From UBA724 sp964008075 (GTDB lineage Bacteria > Bacteroidota > Bacteroidia > Flavobacteriales > Flavobacteriaceae): 43,257 bases of DNA. Position numbers and translations under genes: made by a program. The notes beneath the pieces are model-generated. The model was not told where the DNA came from and did no database searches. It saw only the letters and a program-made list of their open reading frames with translations. Location of the stretch: assembly GCA_964008075.1 (NCBI GenBank), contig CAXGAP010000007.1:1-43257 (forward strand), given 5' to 3'. Shown here piece after piece: positions 8,524 to 17,511 of this stretch; positions within the stretch are counted from its first letter, which is position 1, and every line of letters starts with the position of its first letter.

Positions 8524-10215
8524 ATGCGCTGGCTTGTTCAACCTAACCCCAATCCAGAGACGGTACAATCACTTGCCAAGGCGCTGGCCGTGCCCACGGT
8601 TGTCGCTCAACTTTTGGTGCAAAGGGGGATCACCAATTTTGATGCAGCCAAGCAATTTTTTCGTCCCGACTGGTATCACCTGCACGATCCGTTTTTGATG
8701 AAAGACATGGACGTGGCAGTTGCTCGTTTACAACAGGCCATCGACAAAAAAGAAACCGTCATGGTCTTTGGGGATTATGATGTGGATGGCACCAGTGCAG
8801 TGGCATTGCTCGTGCATTATTTACAGCATCAAAAGATGGAGGTCATGTCATACATTCCCGATCGCTATGCTGAGGGCTATGGTCTTTCGGAGCAAGGTAT
8901 CGACAAGGCTGTTGCGGAAGGGGTGAAGTTATTATTCACTTTGGATTGTGGAATCAAGGCAGTTGACCTGATTGCGGATGCCAACCAAAAGGGTATTGAT
9001 GTCATTGTATGTGACCACCATACGCCAGGGGAACAGTTGCCTGCTGCCCATGCAGTTTTGGATCCCAAACGCCCCGATTGCAACTACCCGTTTGATGGGC
9101 TTTGCGGTTGTGGGGTGGTGTTTAAACTCATTCAAGCCCACGCAAGCACAATGGGGATTGAAGTACAAGAATTGCAGCCCTATTTAGATTTGGTAGCAAC
9201 AGCATCAGCGGCAGATATTGTGCCCATACTTGATGAGAATAGAGTGCTTACCTATTTTGGAATGCAAATCTATCAGCAGTCTCCACGTCCGGGGTTGGCG
9301 GTCTTATTGGGTGAACGCAAACAACGAGCGATTTCCGTTACTGATTTGGTTTTTCGGGTGGCGCCTCGTATCAATGCCGCAGGACGTATGAAGCACGGCA
9401 CCTATGCTGTGGAACTCTTGTTGAGCGACAGCATAGAAGAAGCGACCAAACGCGCTGAAGCGATTGAGGTGTTTAACGAGAATCGAAAAGTATTGGATAG
9501 AGAGATTACCGAAGAAGCCTTGGCACAAATCGAAGAGAGCGGACAAACCGACAAAGCAAGTACCGTTGTTTATGACCCAGATTGGCACAAGGGCGTGATT
9601 GGGATTGTGGCATCTCGACTAATCGAAACGCATTATAAACCCACGTTGGTTTTCACACGTTCTGGAGATGTACTCACCGCCTCAGCACGTTCGGTTCGGG
9701 GCTTTGATTTATATGCAGCCCTAACCGCATGTCAAGAGCATATGATTCAGTTTGGGGGCCATAAATATGCAGCTGGATTGACAATTCGTCCGGAACAGTA
9801 TGCGGGCTTTTGTCAGCAGTTTGAAGAGGTGGTATCAAAACGAATACAGCCCGAACAACAAGAGCGTACCTTGTCAATCGATATGGAAATCCCCATTGCG
9901 GAAATCACCCCAAAGTTTTATCGGATTTTCAATCAAATGGCACCATTTGGCCCAGGCAACATGCGACCGGTGTTTTTGTCAAAAGGAGTTGCAGATCGTG
10001 GTTATGCCAAGCGAGTTGGTTCTGATGAGACCCATCTCAAGTGTTCGTTTGTGGCTGGCAACCAATCGATTGATGCCATCGGATTTGGATTGGGAGACGA
10101 CTTAGACATTGTGAAATCTTCGATTTGTGACATTGCCTATGTGATTGATGAAAATGAGTGGAATGGCAAAACGAGCTTACAGTTAAACCTCAAGGCGATT
10201 CAAAACAATCAATAA
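8524..10215 (+). CDS. recJ: single-stranded-DNA-specific exonuclease RecJ
   Basis: RecJ degrades single-stranded DNA 5' to 3' in recombination and repair. The DHH-family metal motifs are DYDVDG (84-89), DCG (141-143) and DHH (164-166); the DHHA1 motif GGHKYAAG is at 411-418, followed by the C-terminal OB-like region. I start it at ATG 8524, one base after the rsmI stop, giving 563 residues and MRWLVQPNP. An upstream ATG at 8494 is in frame but would lie inside rsmI and add ten unlikely residues. RecO is also encoded in this window (26880-27599), but not next to it. Confidence 0.96.
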   Translation: MRWLVQPNPNPETVQSLAKALAVPTVVAQLLVQRGITNFDAAKQFFRPDWYHLHDPFLMKDMDVAVARLQQAIDKKETVMVFGDYDVDGTSAVALLVHYLQHQKMEVMSYIPDRYAEGYGLSEQGIDKAVAEGVKLLFTLDCGIKAVDLIADANQKGIDVIVCDHHTPGEQLPAAHAVLDPKRPDCNYPFDGLCGCGVVFKLIQAHASTMGIEVQELQPYLDLVATASAADIVPILDENRVLTYFGMQIYQQSPRPGLAVLLGERKQRAISVTDLVFRVAPRINAAGRMKHGTYAVELLLSDSIEEATKRAEAIEVFNENRKVLDREITEEALAQIEESGQTDKASTVVYDPDWHKGVIGIVASRLIETHYKPTLVFTRSGDVLTASARSVRGFDLYAALTACQEHMIQFGGHKYAAGLTIRPEQYAGFCQQFEEVVSKRIQPEQQERTLSIDMEIPIAEITPKFYRIFNQMAPFGPGNMRPVFLSKGVADRGYAKRVGSDETHLKCSFVAGNQSIDAIGFGLGDDLDIVKSSICDIAYVIDENEWNGKTSLQLNLKAIQNNQ

Positions 10216-10254
10216 GCTGTGTAAATGCGAACTTTTTCCGAAATTTGAAAAAAA

Positions 10255-11259
10255 ATGGGCTTGATGAATTCAACAGAAAATCATACGCAAATGTTATCCT
10301 CTCGCGGTTATGTGACGACACCCATAGTAGAAAACCTCGATTATGTAAAGGAGATCAAGCGGCTCAAAAAAGAAAAAAACGCAGTTCTGTTGGCTCACTA
10401 TTATCAGGAAGACGCGATTCAAGATCTCGCCGATTTTTTGGGCGACAGTTTGTTTTTGGCTCAGGCAGCAGCCGAGGTTGATGCGGATGTGATTGTGTTT
10501 GCAGGAGTTCATTTTATGGCTGAAACAGCCAAAATCATCAATCCGACAAAAAAAGTATTACTCCCCGACTTGAAGGCAGGATGTTCACTAGCGGACTCAT
10601 GCCCACCCCAAGATTTTGCTGCCTTCAAAGCCCAAAACCCCGATGCAGTCGTGGTGACCTATATCAATTGTTCTGCAGAGATTAAAGCGCTGAGTGATTT
10701 GGTCTGTACTTCAAGTAATGCCAAGAAAATTATTGAGAGTATCCCCAAAGACCAACCGATTATCTTTGCACCTGACAAGCATTTGGGTCGCTATTTGATC
10801 AAAGAAACGGGTCGTGAGATGCTACTTTGGGACGGGTCATGTGTCGTACATGAGGCCTTTTCCTTTGAAAAAATTGTACAACTCGTTAAGCAATATCCCA
10901 AGGCAAAATTTATTGCGCACCCTGAAAGCCCTGAGGATATTTTGGCAATAGCTCATTTTATTGGAAGTACATCTAAGCTCATTGATTTTGCAATAACGGA
11001 TAATGCCAATGAATTTATTGTAGCTACAGAGGCAGGGATTCTACACGAAATGAACAAACGCACACCCAACAAAACCTTTATTCCTGCACCTATCGACGAT
11101 GATACTTGTGCCTGTAGTGAGTGTGCCTTTATGAAGCTCAACACTTTGGAAAAACTCTATCGTTGTCTGGCTTTTGAACAGCCCGAAATTCAACTCGATC
11201 AGGCACTGATGAGTCAAGCGAGACTTCCGATTGAACGCATGTTAACCCTTTCTAAATAA
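10255..11259 (+). CDS. nadA: quinolinate synthase A
   Basis: NadA condenses iminoaspartate from NadB with dihydroxyacetone phosphate to make quinolinate; it carries a [4Fe-4S] cluster. Likely cluster ligands are Cys110 (KAGCSLADSC), Cys196 (DGSCVVHE) and Cys290 (CACSECAFM), spaced as in known NadA proteins. LAHYYQEDAIQDLAD (47-61) is a family block. The start may be ATG 10255 or ATG 10264, both ahead of the conserved region; with the first it has 334 residues. The nadB ATG follows the stop directly with no gap. Confidence 0.96.
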   Translation: MGLMNSTENHTQMLSSRGYVTTPIVENLDYVKEIKRLKKEKNAVLLAHYYQEDAIQDLADFLGDSLFLAQAAAEVDADVIVFAGVHFMAETAKIINPTKKVLLPDLKAGCSLADSCPPQDFAAFKAQNPDAVVVTYINCSAEIKALSDLVCTSSNAKKIIESIPKDQPIIFAPDKHLGRYLIKETGREMLLWDGSCVVHEAFSFEKIVQLVKQYPKAKFIAHPESPEDILAIAHFIGSTSKLIDFAITDNANEFIVATEAGILHEMNKRTPNKTFIPAPIDDDTCACSECAFMKLNTLEKLYRCLAFEQPEIQLDQALMSQARLPIERMLTLSK

Positions 11260-12819
11260 ATGCACACCGATGTTTTGGTTATCGGAACGGGTTTGGCTGG
11301 ATTGAGTTATGCTCTACAGTTGAGTCAACGTAAACCAAAGACAAACATACTGCTGATTTCTAAGCGAGACCTTATGGAGGGAAACACTAAATATGCGCAA
11401 GGTGGGATAGCGGTGGTTTCAAATTTTAAATCCGATTCTTATGCACAGCATGCTCAGGATACGATTGCAGCTGGAAATACCGAAAACAATCCTCGGGTAG
11501 TTGACTTTGTGGTTCGTGAAGGGCCATCACGTTTGGAGGAACTCATCGCTTGGGGTGCCAATTTTGACAAGGAAGGAAAGCAACTACATTTGGGGAAAGA
11601 GGGTGGCCATTCAGCCAATCGAATTGTTCATCATAAAGACCAATCAGGACTGCATGTACTCACGACCTTGATCGACAAGGTGAGGTCGCTTCCCAATGTT
11701 ACCCTTTTGGAAAAACATACCTTGGTGGATTTAATCACCGACCACCATTTGGGTCAACAAGGAGGAAATCGTTGTTATGGGGCCTATGTCATATCCAAAG
11801 AGGATGAAAAGATATTAAAACTCACGGCACAAGTGACGATACTTTCGACTGGAGGTGCGGGGCAAGTCTATGAAAATACAACTAATCCCAGTGCAGCTAC
11901 CGGCGATGGCTTGGGAGCTGCATACAGGGCAAAGGTTCGGGTTGAAAACCTCCACTATGTCCAATTTCACCCTACAGCTTTATACCCCAAAATCGATGGA
12001 GCTACCTTTCTGATTTCAGAGGCGGTAAGAGGAGCAGGGGCCTATTTGCGAAACGAACAAGGTGGGCGATTTATGGACCATTATGACGACCGCATGGAAC
12101 TCGCACCAAGAGATATTGTATCTCGTTCAATCTATGCTGAGATACAGCAGCAAAAACACCCTTTTGTTTTCTTAGACCTATCACATCTCGATTCAAAAAC
12201 GGTTCGAGACCAATTCCCCACCATTTTGGCCAGCTGTCAGCAAGTCGGAATCGATGTATTTAATGAGCGAATCCCTGTACATCCTGCCGCTCATTACTTC
12301 TGTGGAGGGATAGATGTTGATGATCACAGCCAATCGAGTATGGCGGGGCTTTACGCCATCGGCGAATGTAGCCATACGGGACTGCATGGAGCGAATCGAC
12401 TCGCATCAAACTCTTTATTAGAAGCACTGGTTTTTGCTGCTCGAGCGGCATCACATAGTGTCGAGTTTATGGATGAGAACCCACTTCCAAACTCCTTTTT
12501 TGAAAAGATACCACAGTGGAATGGTACAGAAGACATTTCCAATGAGAAAAATGGAAGCATTCAAAATTTGCGAAAGCAATTGCAAACGCTGATGACCCAG
12601 TATGTTGGGATTGAAAAGTCACATCAAAGTTTAGAAGTTGCTGAAGATCAATTACACGATATTTACATGGCCACAAAAGCACTATACCAAGAGAACAAAC
12701 TCACCCCACAGCTGACCACATTGCGAAATATGGTAAGTGTTTCTTATTTGATTATCAAGCAGGCACAGGAAGCCAAAGAAAACAAAGGCGTATTTTATAA
12801 TCTTGATTATGTCAACTGA
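11260..12819 (+). CDS. nadB: L-aspartate oxidase
   Basis: NadB is an FAD flavoprotein that oxidises L-aspartate to iminoaspartate, the first step of de novo NAD synthesis. The dinucleotide loop VIGTGLAGLSYA is at the N terminus; YAQGGIAVV, FHPTALY, EAVRGAGAYL and the C-terminal HGANRLASNSLLEALVFA block are typical of the succinate dehydrogenase/aspartate oxidase group. At 519 residues it is full length. It sits directly against nadA and overlaps nadC by 11 bases, which suggests tight coupling of the three enzymes and fits handover of the unstable iminoaspartate. Confidence 0.96.
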   Translation: MHTDVLVIGTGLAGLSYALQLSQRKPKTNILLISKRDLMEGNTKYAQGGIAVVSNFKSDSYAQHAQDTIAAGNTENNPRVVDFVVREGPSRLEELIAWGANFDKEGKQLHLGKEGGHSANRIVHHKDQSGLHVLTTLIDKVRSLPNVTLLEKHTLVDLITDHHLGQQGGNRCYGAYVISKEDEKILKLTAQVTILSTGGAGQVYENTTNPSAATGDGLGAAYRAKVRVENLHYVQFHPTALYPKIDGATFLISEAVRGAGAYLRNEQGGRFMDHYDDRMELAPRDIVSRSIYAEIQQQKHPFVFLDLSHLDSKTVRDQFPTILASCQQVGIDVFNERIPVHPAAHYFCGGIDVDDHSQSSMAGLYAIGECSHTGLHGANRLASNSLLEALVFAARAASHSVEFMDENPLPNSFFEKIPQWNGTEDISNEKNGSIQNLRKQLQTLMTQYVGIEKSHQSLEVAEDQLHDIYMATKALYQENKLTPQLTTLRNMVSVSYLIIKQAQEAKENKGVFYNLDYVN

Positions 12820-13672
12820 TTTTGCAAAAACATATCAAGATCAATTGTCGATTTGTATCGATCAAGCCATAATAGAAGATATCGGTCATGGCGACCAAAC
12901 CTCACTTGCCATTTTTGACGCTGCTCATCAGTCGTCGGCTCAGCTGATTGCCAAAGAAGGTGGTGTGTTTGCTGGGTTGGGCTTTGTTCAAATGTTATTT
13001 GAACGCCATGCGCCAGATGTACAAGTGATCGAACAGCATAACGAAGGATTACCATTCAAGGCAGGGGAGGTATTGCTTCACTTAAAGGGTGCTACCCAAT
13101 CGATTCTTTCTTTAGAACGCATTGCTCTAAACGCACTTCAGCGCATGAGTGGGATTGCCAAAACCACAGAATCTTTACAAAAAAAGATTGCGCACACCCC
13201 TTGCCAATTATTGGACACCAGAAAAACCACTCCTAATTTTCGCATTGCTGAAAAGTGGGCTGTTGCAATTGGTGGTGGTACCAATCACCGCATGGGTTTA
13301 TACGATGCGATAATGGTTAAAGACAATCACATCGATTTTGTCGGGGATATCCCCGACACGCTTGTAAAAGTCAAATCCTATTTAGATGGGCTTGAGCATC
13401 CAATTCCTGTGATTGTAGAAACAAGGAACCTAGAACAAATCGATCACTGTATGGATTTCCCTTGGGTGGAGCGAATTTTGCTTGACAATATGACGCCAAA
13501 AGAAGTACAATCTGCCGTATCCCATATCGCAGGAGCCGTTTCAACAGAAGCTTCTGGAAATATCACACCCCAAAATATTGTTTCCTATGCCGAGACAGGG
13601 GTTGATTTTTTATCTCTGGGGGTTTTAACACATTCTGCACCTATAGTAGATATGAGCTTGGTAAAAGTCTAG
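12809..13672 (+). CDS. nadC: nicotinate-nucleotide pyrophosphorylase (carboxylating)
   Basis: NadC converts quinolinate and PRPP to nicotinate mononucleotide and CO2. Substrate-binding motifs are LDTRKTTP (135-142), GGGTNHRMGLYDA (155-167) and KDNHI (171-175). I choose ATG 12809 (287 residues); a TTG at 12803 in the same frame would add two residues. It overlaps the nadB end by 11 bases and completes the nadA-nadB-nadC set. A hairpin terminator follows within 10 bases. Confidence 0.96.
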   Translation: MSTDFAKTYQDQLSICIDQAIIEDIGHGDQTSLAIFDAAHQSSAQLIAKEGGVFAGLGFVQMLFERHAPDVQVIEQHNEGLPFKAGEVLLHLKGATQSILSLERIALNALQRMSGIAKTTESLQKKIAHTPCQLLDTRKTTPNFRIAEKWAVAIGGGTNHRMGLYDAIMVKDNHIDFVGDIPDTLVKVKSYLDGLEHPIPVIVETRNLEQIDHCMDFPWVERILLDNMTPKEVQSAVSHIAGAVSTEASGNITPQNIVSYAETGVDFLSLGVLTHSAPIVDMSLVKV

Positions 13673-13677
13673 GTATA

Positions 13678-13706
13678 AAAAAACCCAGCGCAAGGGAGGG
13701 TTTTTT
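13678..13706. terminator. terminator between nadC and pgi
   Basis: A-rich AAAAAACCC (13678-13686) pairs with GGGTTTTTT (13698-13706) around an 11-base loop. It looks functional in both directions, closing nadABC on the + strand and the pgi transcript on the - strand. Confidence 0.75.
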
Positions 13707-13723
13707 GAGTTAATCGATAAAGA

Positions 13724-13775
13724 TTAATTGAAAGTATATCGAACGCCAATTTGAGCTTGCCACTTAAGATTTAAA
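13724..13775 (-). pseudogene. possible relic of an outer-membrane barrel C terminus
   Basis: Between the pgi stop and the terminator, the - strand reads LNLKWQAQIGVRYTFN then TAA (13724-13726). The residues alternate hydrophobic and polar (L, W, A, I, V, Y, F against K, Q, Q, G, R, T) and end in Phe plus one residue, like the last strand of an outer-membrane beta barrel. The frame stays open into the pgi tail as QAYFEYIIVNS, up to about 13816, but has no usable start. I read it as a leftover 3' end of a deleted gene. The stretch is short, so chance cannot be excluded. Confidence 0.4.
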
Positions 13776-15392
13776 CTATTGACTATTATATATTCGAAGT
13801 AGGCTTGAAGTCGAACTATCGTGCGCGCCCCCCTTTTTGTTGACAATTTCTTTTAAAATTGTATTCGCCAATTGCTTGCCTAGCTCTACGCCCCACTGGT
13901 CATAACTGTAAATATTCCAAAGGATACCTTCCACAAAAATTTTGTGTTCATACATCCCGACGAGTTTACCCAAACTCAGGGGCGTCAGCTTGTCAATCAG
14001 CAGAGTTGTTGAGGGCTTATTTCCAGCAAAGATTTTAAAGGGCATCAAGGACTCTTCGACTCCCTCACTGCGAACCACTTCTTCCGACTTCCCTTTCATC
14101 AAGGCTTCGGTTTGTGCAAAGAAGTTTGCCATCAGCTTATCGTGGTGATCTTGCTTGCCATGCAGGGGTTTTTTAAAGCCGATAAAATGGGCAGGAATCA
14201 GCTTGGTTCCTTGATGAATCAATTGAAAAAAGGCGTGTTGGGAATTGGTACCTGGCTCTCCCCAAATCAGATTTCCTGTTTGATAGTCAACTGCATTACC
14301 CTCCCGGTCAACACTCTTCCCATTGCTCTCCATGATGCCCTGTTGCAAGTAGGCAGGCAGTCGGTGGAGGTATTGGGTGTAAGGGATAATTGCTTCGCTT
14401 TCTGCCCTGTAAAAGTTATTGTACCACAAGGTGATCAGCGCAAGAACGACAGGAATGTTTTCATGCAAAGGCGTGTTCGCAAAATGTGTATCCATGGCGT
14501 GAGCCCCTTGAAGAAGTTCTTCAAAATGATTAGGGCCAACACCTAGGGCAATCGATAGTCCAACAGCGCTCCATAAGGAAAAACGCCCACCAACCCAATC
14601 GTTCATTGGAAACACATTGTTGGGATCAATTCCAAAGTCGTTGATCATTTGCAAATTGGTCGATACTGCGACAAAGTGATTGGCCACAGCCTTTTCTCCT
14701 AGGGCATCCACTAGCCACTGCTTGGCAGTGGTGGCATTGCTCAGAGTTTCTTGGGTGGTAAAGGATTTTGACACCACCACAAACAGAGTCGTTTCTGGGT
14801 TTAGGTTTTGAAGGATTTCAGTTACATGATCTCCATCCACGTTGGACATAAAGTGCAAGTTGAGATGGGTTTTATAATATGCAAGTGCTTCAGTAATCAT
14901 TACTGGCCCCAAGTCCGAACCTCCGATGCCAATGTTCACGACGTCGGTAAAAGCTTGTCCGTTGCTGCTGCAAATGCTTCCGTCAATCACCCCTTGGCTA
15001 AAGCTTTTGATTTGATCGATGACGGCATGAACACCTGGGATAATATTTTTATCATTCACTCTAACGTCCTGATTGCTTGGGGCACGAAGGGCAGTGTGCA
15101 GCACTGCTCTCCCTTCACTGACATTGATCATCGACCCACCAAAGTAGTGATTCATTGCTTCTTTGAGTTGACATTCTTCCGCGAGTGCAGTCAACAGATC
15201 TAGGGTCTCTTGCGTCAGGTGATTTTTAGAAAAATCGACATAAAAATCTTCCCAACTAATGCAAAACTGCTCTCCCCGTTTGGGGTCATTTGCAAAAAGG
15301 TTTTGCAGAGATACACCCTGTGTTTCTTTAAAGTGTTTCTTTAGTTTTTTCCAAGCTGCTGTCGTCGTTGGATTGATTGTTGGTAATGGCAT
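13776..15392 (-). CDS. pgi: glucose-6-phosphate isomerase
   Basis: Pgi interconverts glucose-6-phosphate and fructose-6-phosphate in glycolysis and gluconeogenesis. Family signatures are GIGGSDLGP (about 155-163), SKSFTTQETL, GGRFSLWSAVGLSIAL and QLIHQGT. I start it at ATG 15392 (MPLPTINPTTTAAW, 538 residues), because flavobacterial Pgi proteins begin about there; an ATG 24 bases upstream is in frame. Either start places its 5' end inside the upstream M23 peptidase gene (65 bases with the chosen start). The C terminus HDSSTSSLLRIY looks normal for the family. Confidence 0.96.
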   Translation of the reverse strand: MPLPTINPTTTAAWKKLKKHFKETQGVSLQNLFANDPKRGEQFCISWEDFYVDFSKNHLTQETLDLLTALAEECQLKEAMNHYFGGSMINVSEGRAVLHTALRAPSNQDVRVNDKNIIPGVHAVIDQIKSFSQGVIDGSICSSNGQAFTDVVNIGIGGSDLGPVMITEALAYYKTHLNLHFMSNVDGDHVTEILQNLNPETTLFVVVSKSFTTQETLSNATTAKQWLVDALGEKAVANHFVAVSTNLQMINDFGIDPNNVFPMNDWVGGRFSLWSAVGLSIALGVGPNHFEELLQGAHAMDTHFANTPLHENIPVVLALITLWYNNFYRAESEAIIPYTQYLHRLPAYLQQGIMESNGKSVDREGNAVDYQTGNLIWGEPGTNSQHAFFQLIHQGTKLIPAHFIGFKKPLHGKQDHHDKLMANFFAQTEALMKGKSEEVVRSEGVEESLMPFKIFAGNKPSTTLLIDKLTPLSLGKLVGMYEHKIFVEGILWNIYSYDQWGVELGKQLANTILKEIVNKKGGAHDSSTSSLLRIYNSQ

Positions 15393-16626
15393 TAGTATTT
15401 GTTTTTTGTTCTTCAAAATAAATGCAATCGAGTTTGTCCTTCCACGGAATCATGTGCTGCAAATATGCATCTTTCAATTCACTTGCAATCGGTTTGGCGT
15501 CGGGTAATTTGGTTTTAAACGGATCCACCTGTTTTCCGTTTTTCCAAAAACGATAGCACACATGCGGACCTGAAGTATATCCAGTCATTCCGACAGTTCC
15601 GATATAATCCCCTTGATTGACATATTTTCCTACGCGAACCCCTCTTTTTTTCATGTGGAGGTACTGAGTGGAATAGGTTGCATTGTGACGGATGGTTACA
15701 TAATTACCATTCGCTCGAGTATAGCCTGACTTGACAACTGTTCCTGCTGCTGTTGATCGAATGGGCGTACCGACAGGAGCAGCAAAGTCTGTTCCCAAAT
15801 GGGGTTTGACACGACCATAATAAGCAATACGACGTTTGGTGTTATAGCGAGATGAAATCCGTGAAAAATTGACAGGCGCTCTTAAAAAAGCACGACGAAG
15901 ATTTTTCCCTTTTTCGTCAAAAAACTCAGTGATTCCACGAACAGAATCCGATTCAAATTCGATGGCATAAATCGGTTTTCCACGGTGTTCAAAATAACCA
16001 GCATGCACCCTGTTGTGTCCCACAAAAACAGAGTCATTCACATATTTCTCTGTGTAAAGCACCTTGAACCGATCGCCTTTTTCCAAACGAAAGAAGTCGA
16101 TTGTCCAGGCGTATATGTCCGACATATCATAGGCAACAAGTGGACTGAGACCTTGCTCGTCGAGAGTTTCATACAAAGAACTATTGATGACGCCCCAGGC
16201 TTGGCGTTCGATTAGCTTGACTTCTTTTTGGTCTTTTTTTGCCCATAGAGAATCGGTGAGTCTGATGGTTACATAGTCAATTGCACTGGGCTGATAAATC
16301 AAAAATTCGGGGGTTTGCAATGAGTCCTTTCTGCGCAGTATGGTATAGGGTCTTCCTGTGCGGATTTTACGAAAGTTATATGCCTTTTTCGCTACATTAT
16401 TGATGTTGTAAATCTGAGGATAATAGATGCCATATTTTTCCAAAATCGCACTAAAGCTATCTCCACGCACAACAGTATCTCTCACCACATGATATTCGTT
16501 GAGTAAAAAACCAAATTCATACACTTGTGGTTCAACTAGCTTTGCTGGTTCACGTTCTGCATGCGATCCACAGGCTGAAACAAGACCAGCCAAAACAATC
16601 AAAAGTATAAATTGTTTATTATTCAT
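15328..16626 (-). CDS. M23 family metallopeptidase lipoprotein
   Basis: A 432-residue putative peptidoglycan endopeptidase. The N terminus is a lipoprotein signal with lipobox LVSAC (Cys19), processed by an enzyme such as the LspA at 19922-20554. A LysM/OapA-like region (YHVVRDTVVRGDSFSAIL) is followed by an extended linker and a C-terminal LytM domain (about 270-370). Metal ligands His276 and Asp280 (HLGTD), His324 and His355 are present, but the usual second His of HxH is Cys357 (GPHVCYRF). The gene overlaps the upstream DUF3108 gene by 8 bases and pgi by 65 bases. The C-terminal tail past about 400 is Asn/Ser/Glu-rich and unstructured in appearance. Confidence 0.92.
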   Translation of the reverse strand: MNNKQFILLIVLAGLVSACGSHAEREPAKLVEPQVYEFGFLLNEYHVVRDTVVRGDSFSAILEKYGIYYPQIYNINNVAKKAYNFRKIRTGRPYTILRRKDSLQTPEFLIYQPSAIDYVTIRLTDSLWAKKDQKEVKLIERQAWGVINSSLYETLDEQGLSPLVAYDMSDIYAWTIDFFRLEKGDRFKVLYTEKYVNDSVFVGHNRVHAGYFEHRGKPIYAIEFESDSVRGITEFFDEKGKNLRRAFLRAPVNFSRISSRYNTKRRIAYYGRVKPHLGTDFAAPVGTPIRSTAAGTVVKSGYTRANGNYVTIRHNATYSTQYLHMKKRGVRVGKYVNQGDYIGTVGMTGYTSGPHVCYRFWKNGKQVDPFKTKLPDAKPIASELKDAYLQHMIPWKDKLDCIYFEEQKTNTNAITNNQSNDDSSLEKTKETL

Positions 16627-17449
16627 TTACAATAATTTTAAAGGGGTGTTTTAGACCTTTAAAATCTATTAAATCGACGTCGAGAGAACCCACGCTCAAC
16701 TCTGCAACAACTTTAATGGGAAGTCTATTGTTGTCATTGCTTACCCAAAGCGACAGTCCACTCTCTTTTTTAAAAATTCGCCCCTCTTCAACATAGGGTC
16801 GAAATTTGACACAAGGAACCACCCCAAACTTGGTTTTGACGTTTTCATAACCTAGAAATCGAAACTGAAACGCAAATGGGGTTTTGTCATAAATCAGATG
16901 TAGAGAAGCAGTCTCTCCAACTTGAATTCCCTCCAAATCAAAATGGTTTCTCAAAAAATAAAAGGAAGAAACGAGGTCTTGTAGGTTTGGGGCAAAGCTA
17001 ATCTCAGTTTTGGTTTTTCTCAGCAAATCGTGCATGATCCCCGACTGGGTGTTGTGGTCAAAATTAATTTCAACATGACGCTTATATTTTCCCTCTGAAA
17101 TATTGCGCACAAAACGAATGGGGCGAACAATATCTTTTTCAAAAAAACTATCAAAGTAGTCATCGACTTTAAAAAACCAACGTGCAAAGCCTGTTGTTTT
17201 TCCAGTCGCAGCAACATGATAAACAGCTTGGTCTTTGAAGGTTGTTTCGCGAACTGTAGCTGTTGCATAACTGGCATTGAGAAAGCCATAGCGCATCCGA
17301 AATCGAAACCATTCACCGTCTTGAAAAGCATCATTGACTTTTTGATCTATAACGATGCGATTGGGTTGGATGGTGCCGCCAGTGTTTGATTGGGCGATAG
17401 CCCCTGGAAAAAAGATGTGGAAAAGGATGAAATGTCGAATCAAATACAT
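16619..17449 (-). CDS. DUF3108 domain protein, exported
   Basis: A 276-residue protein with an N-terminal signal peptide (IRHFILFHIFFPGAIAQS) and then a beta-rich domain of the DUF3108 type; the function is unknown, probably periplasmic. Recognisable pieces are GEWFRFRMRYGFLNASYATATV near 45-65 and the end LSVGSLDVDLIDFKG. It always seems to travel with the M23 peptidase and pgi in flavobacteria, as far as I recall, which hints at an envelope role. I choose ATG 17449; the TTG at 17452 directly before it is unnecessary. A -7 element ends 6 bases upstream, so the transcript may have almost no leader. It overlaps the M23 gene by 8 bases. Confidence 0.85.
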   Translation of the reverse strand: MYLIRHFILFHIFFPGAIAQSNTGGTIQPNRIVIDQKVNDAFQDGEWFRFRMRYGFLNASYATATVRETTFKDQAVYHVAATGKTTGFARWFFKVDDYFDSFFEKDIVRPIRFVRNISEGKYKRHVEINFDHNTQSGIMHDLLRKTKTEISFAPNLQDLVSSFYFLRNHFDLEGIQVGETASLHLIYDKTPFAFQFRFLGYENVKTKFGVVPCVKFRPYVEEGRIFKKESGLSLWVSNDNNRLPIKVVAELSVGSLDVDLIDFKGLKHPFKIIVNE

Positions 17450-17455
17450 CAATTA

Positions 17456-17463
17456 CAAAATTA
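17456..17463 (-). promoter_or_regulatory. -7 element for DUF3108-M23-pgi
   Basis: On the - strand this is TAATTTTG, matching TAnnTTTG, ending 6 bases before the ATG at 17449. A TTG (17480-17478 on the - strand) lies 14 bases upstream, closer than the usual 17-23. Confidence 0.45.
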
Positions 17464-17511
17464 AAAAAATCCCTTGACAAGATGTTTTGTTAAAATGTTA
17501 AATGTGAAGTT

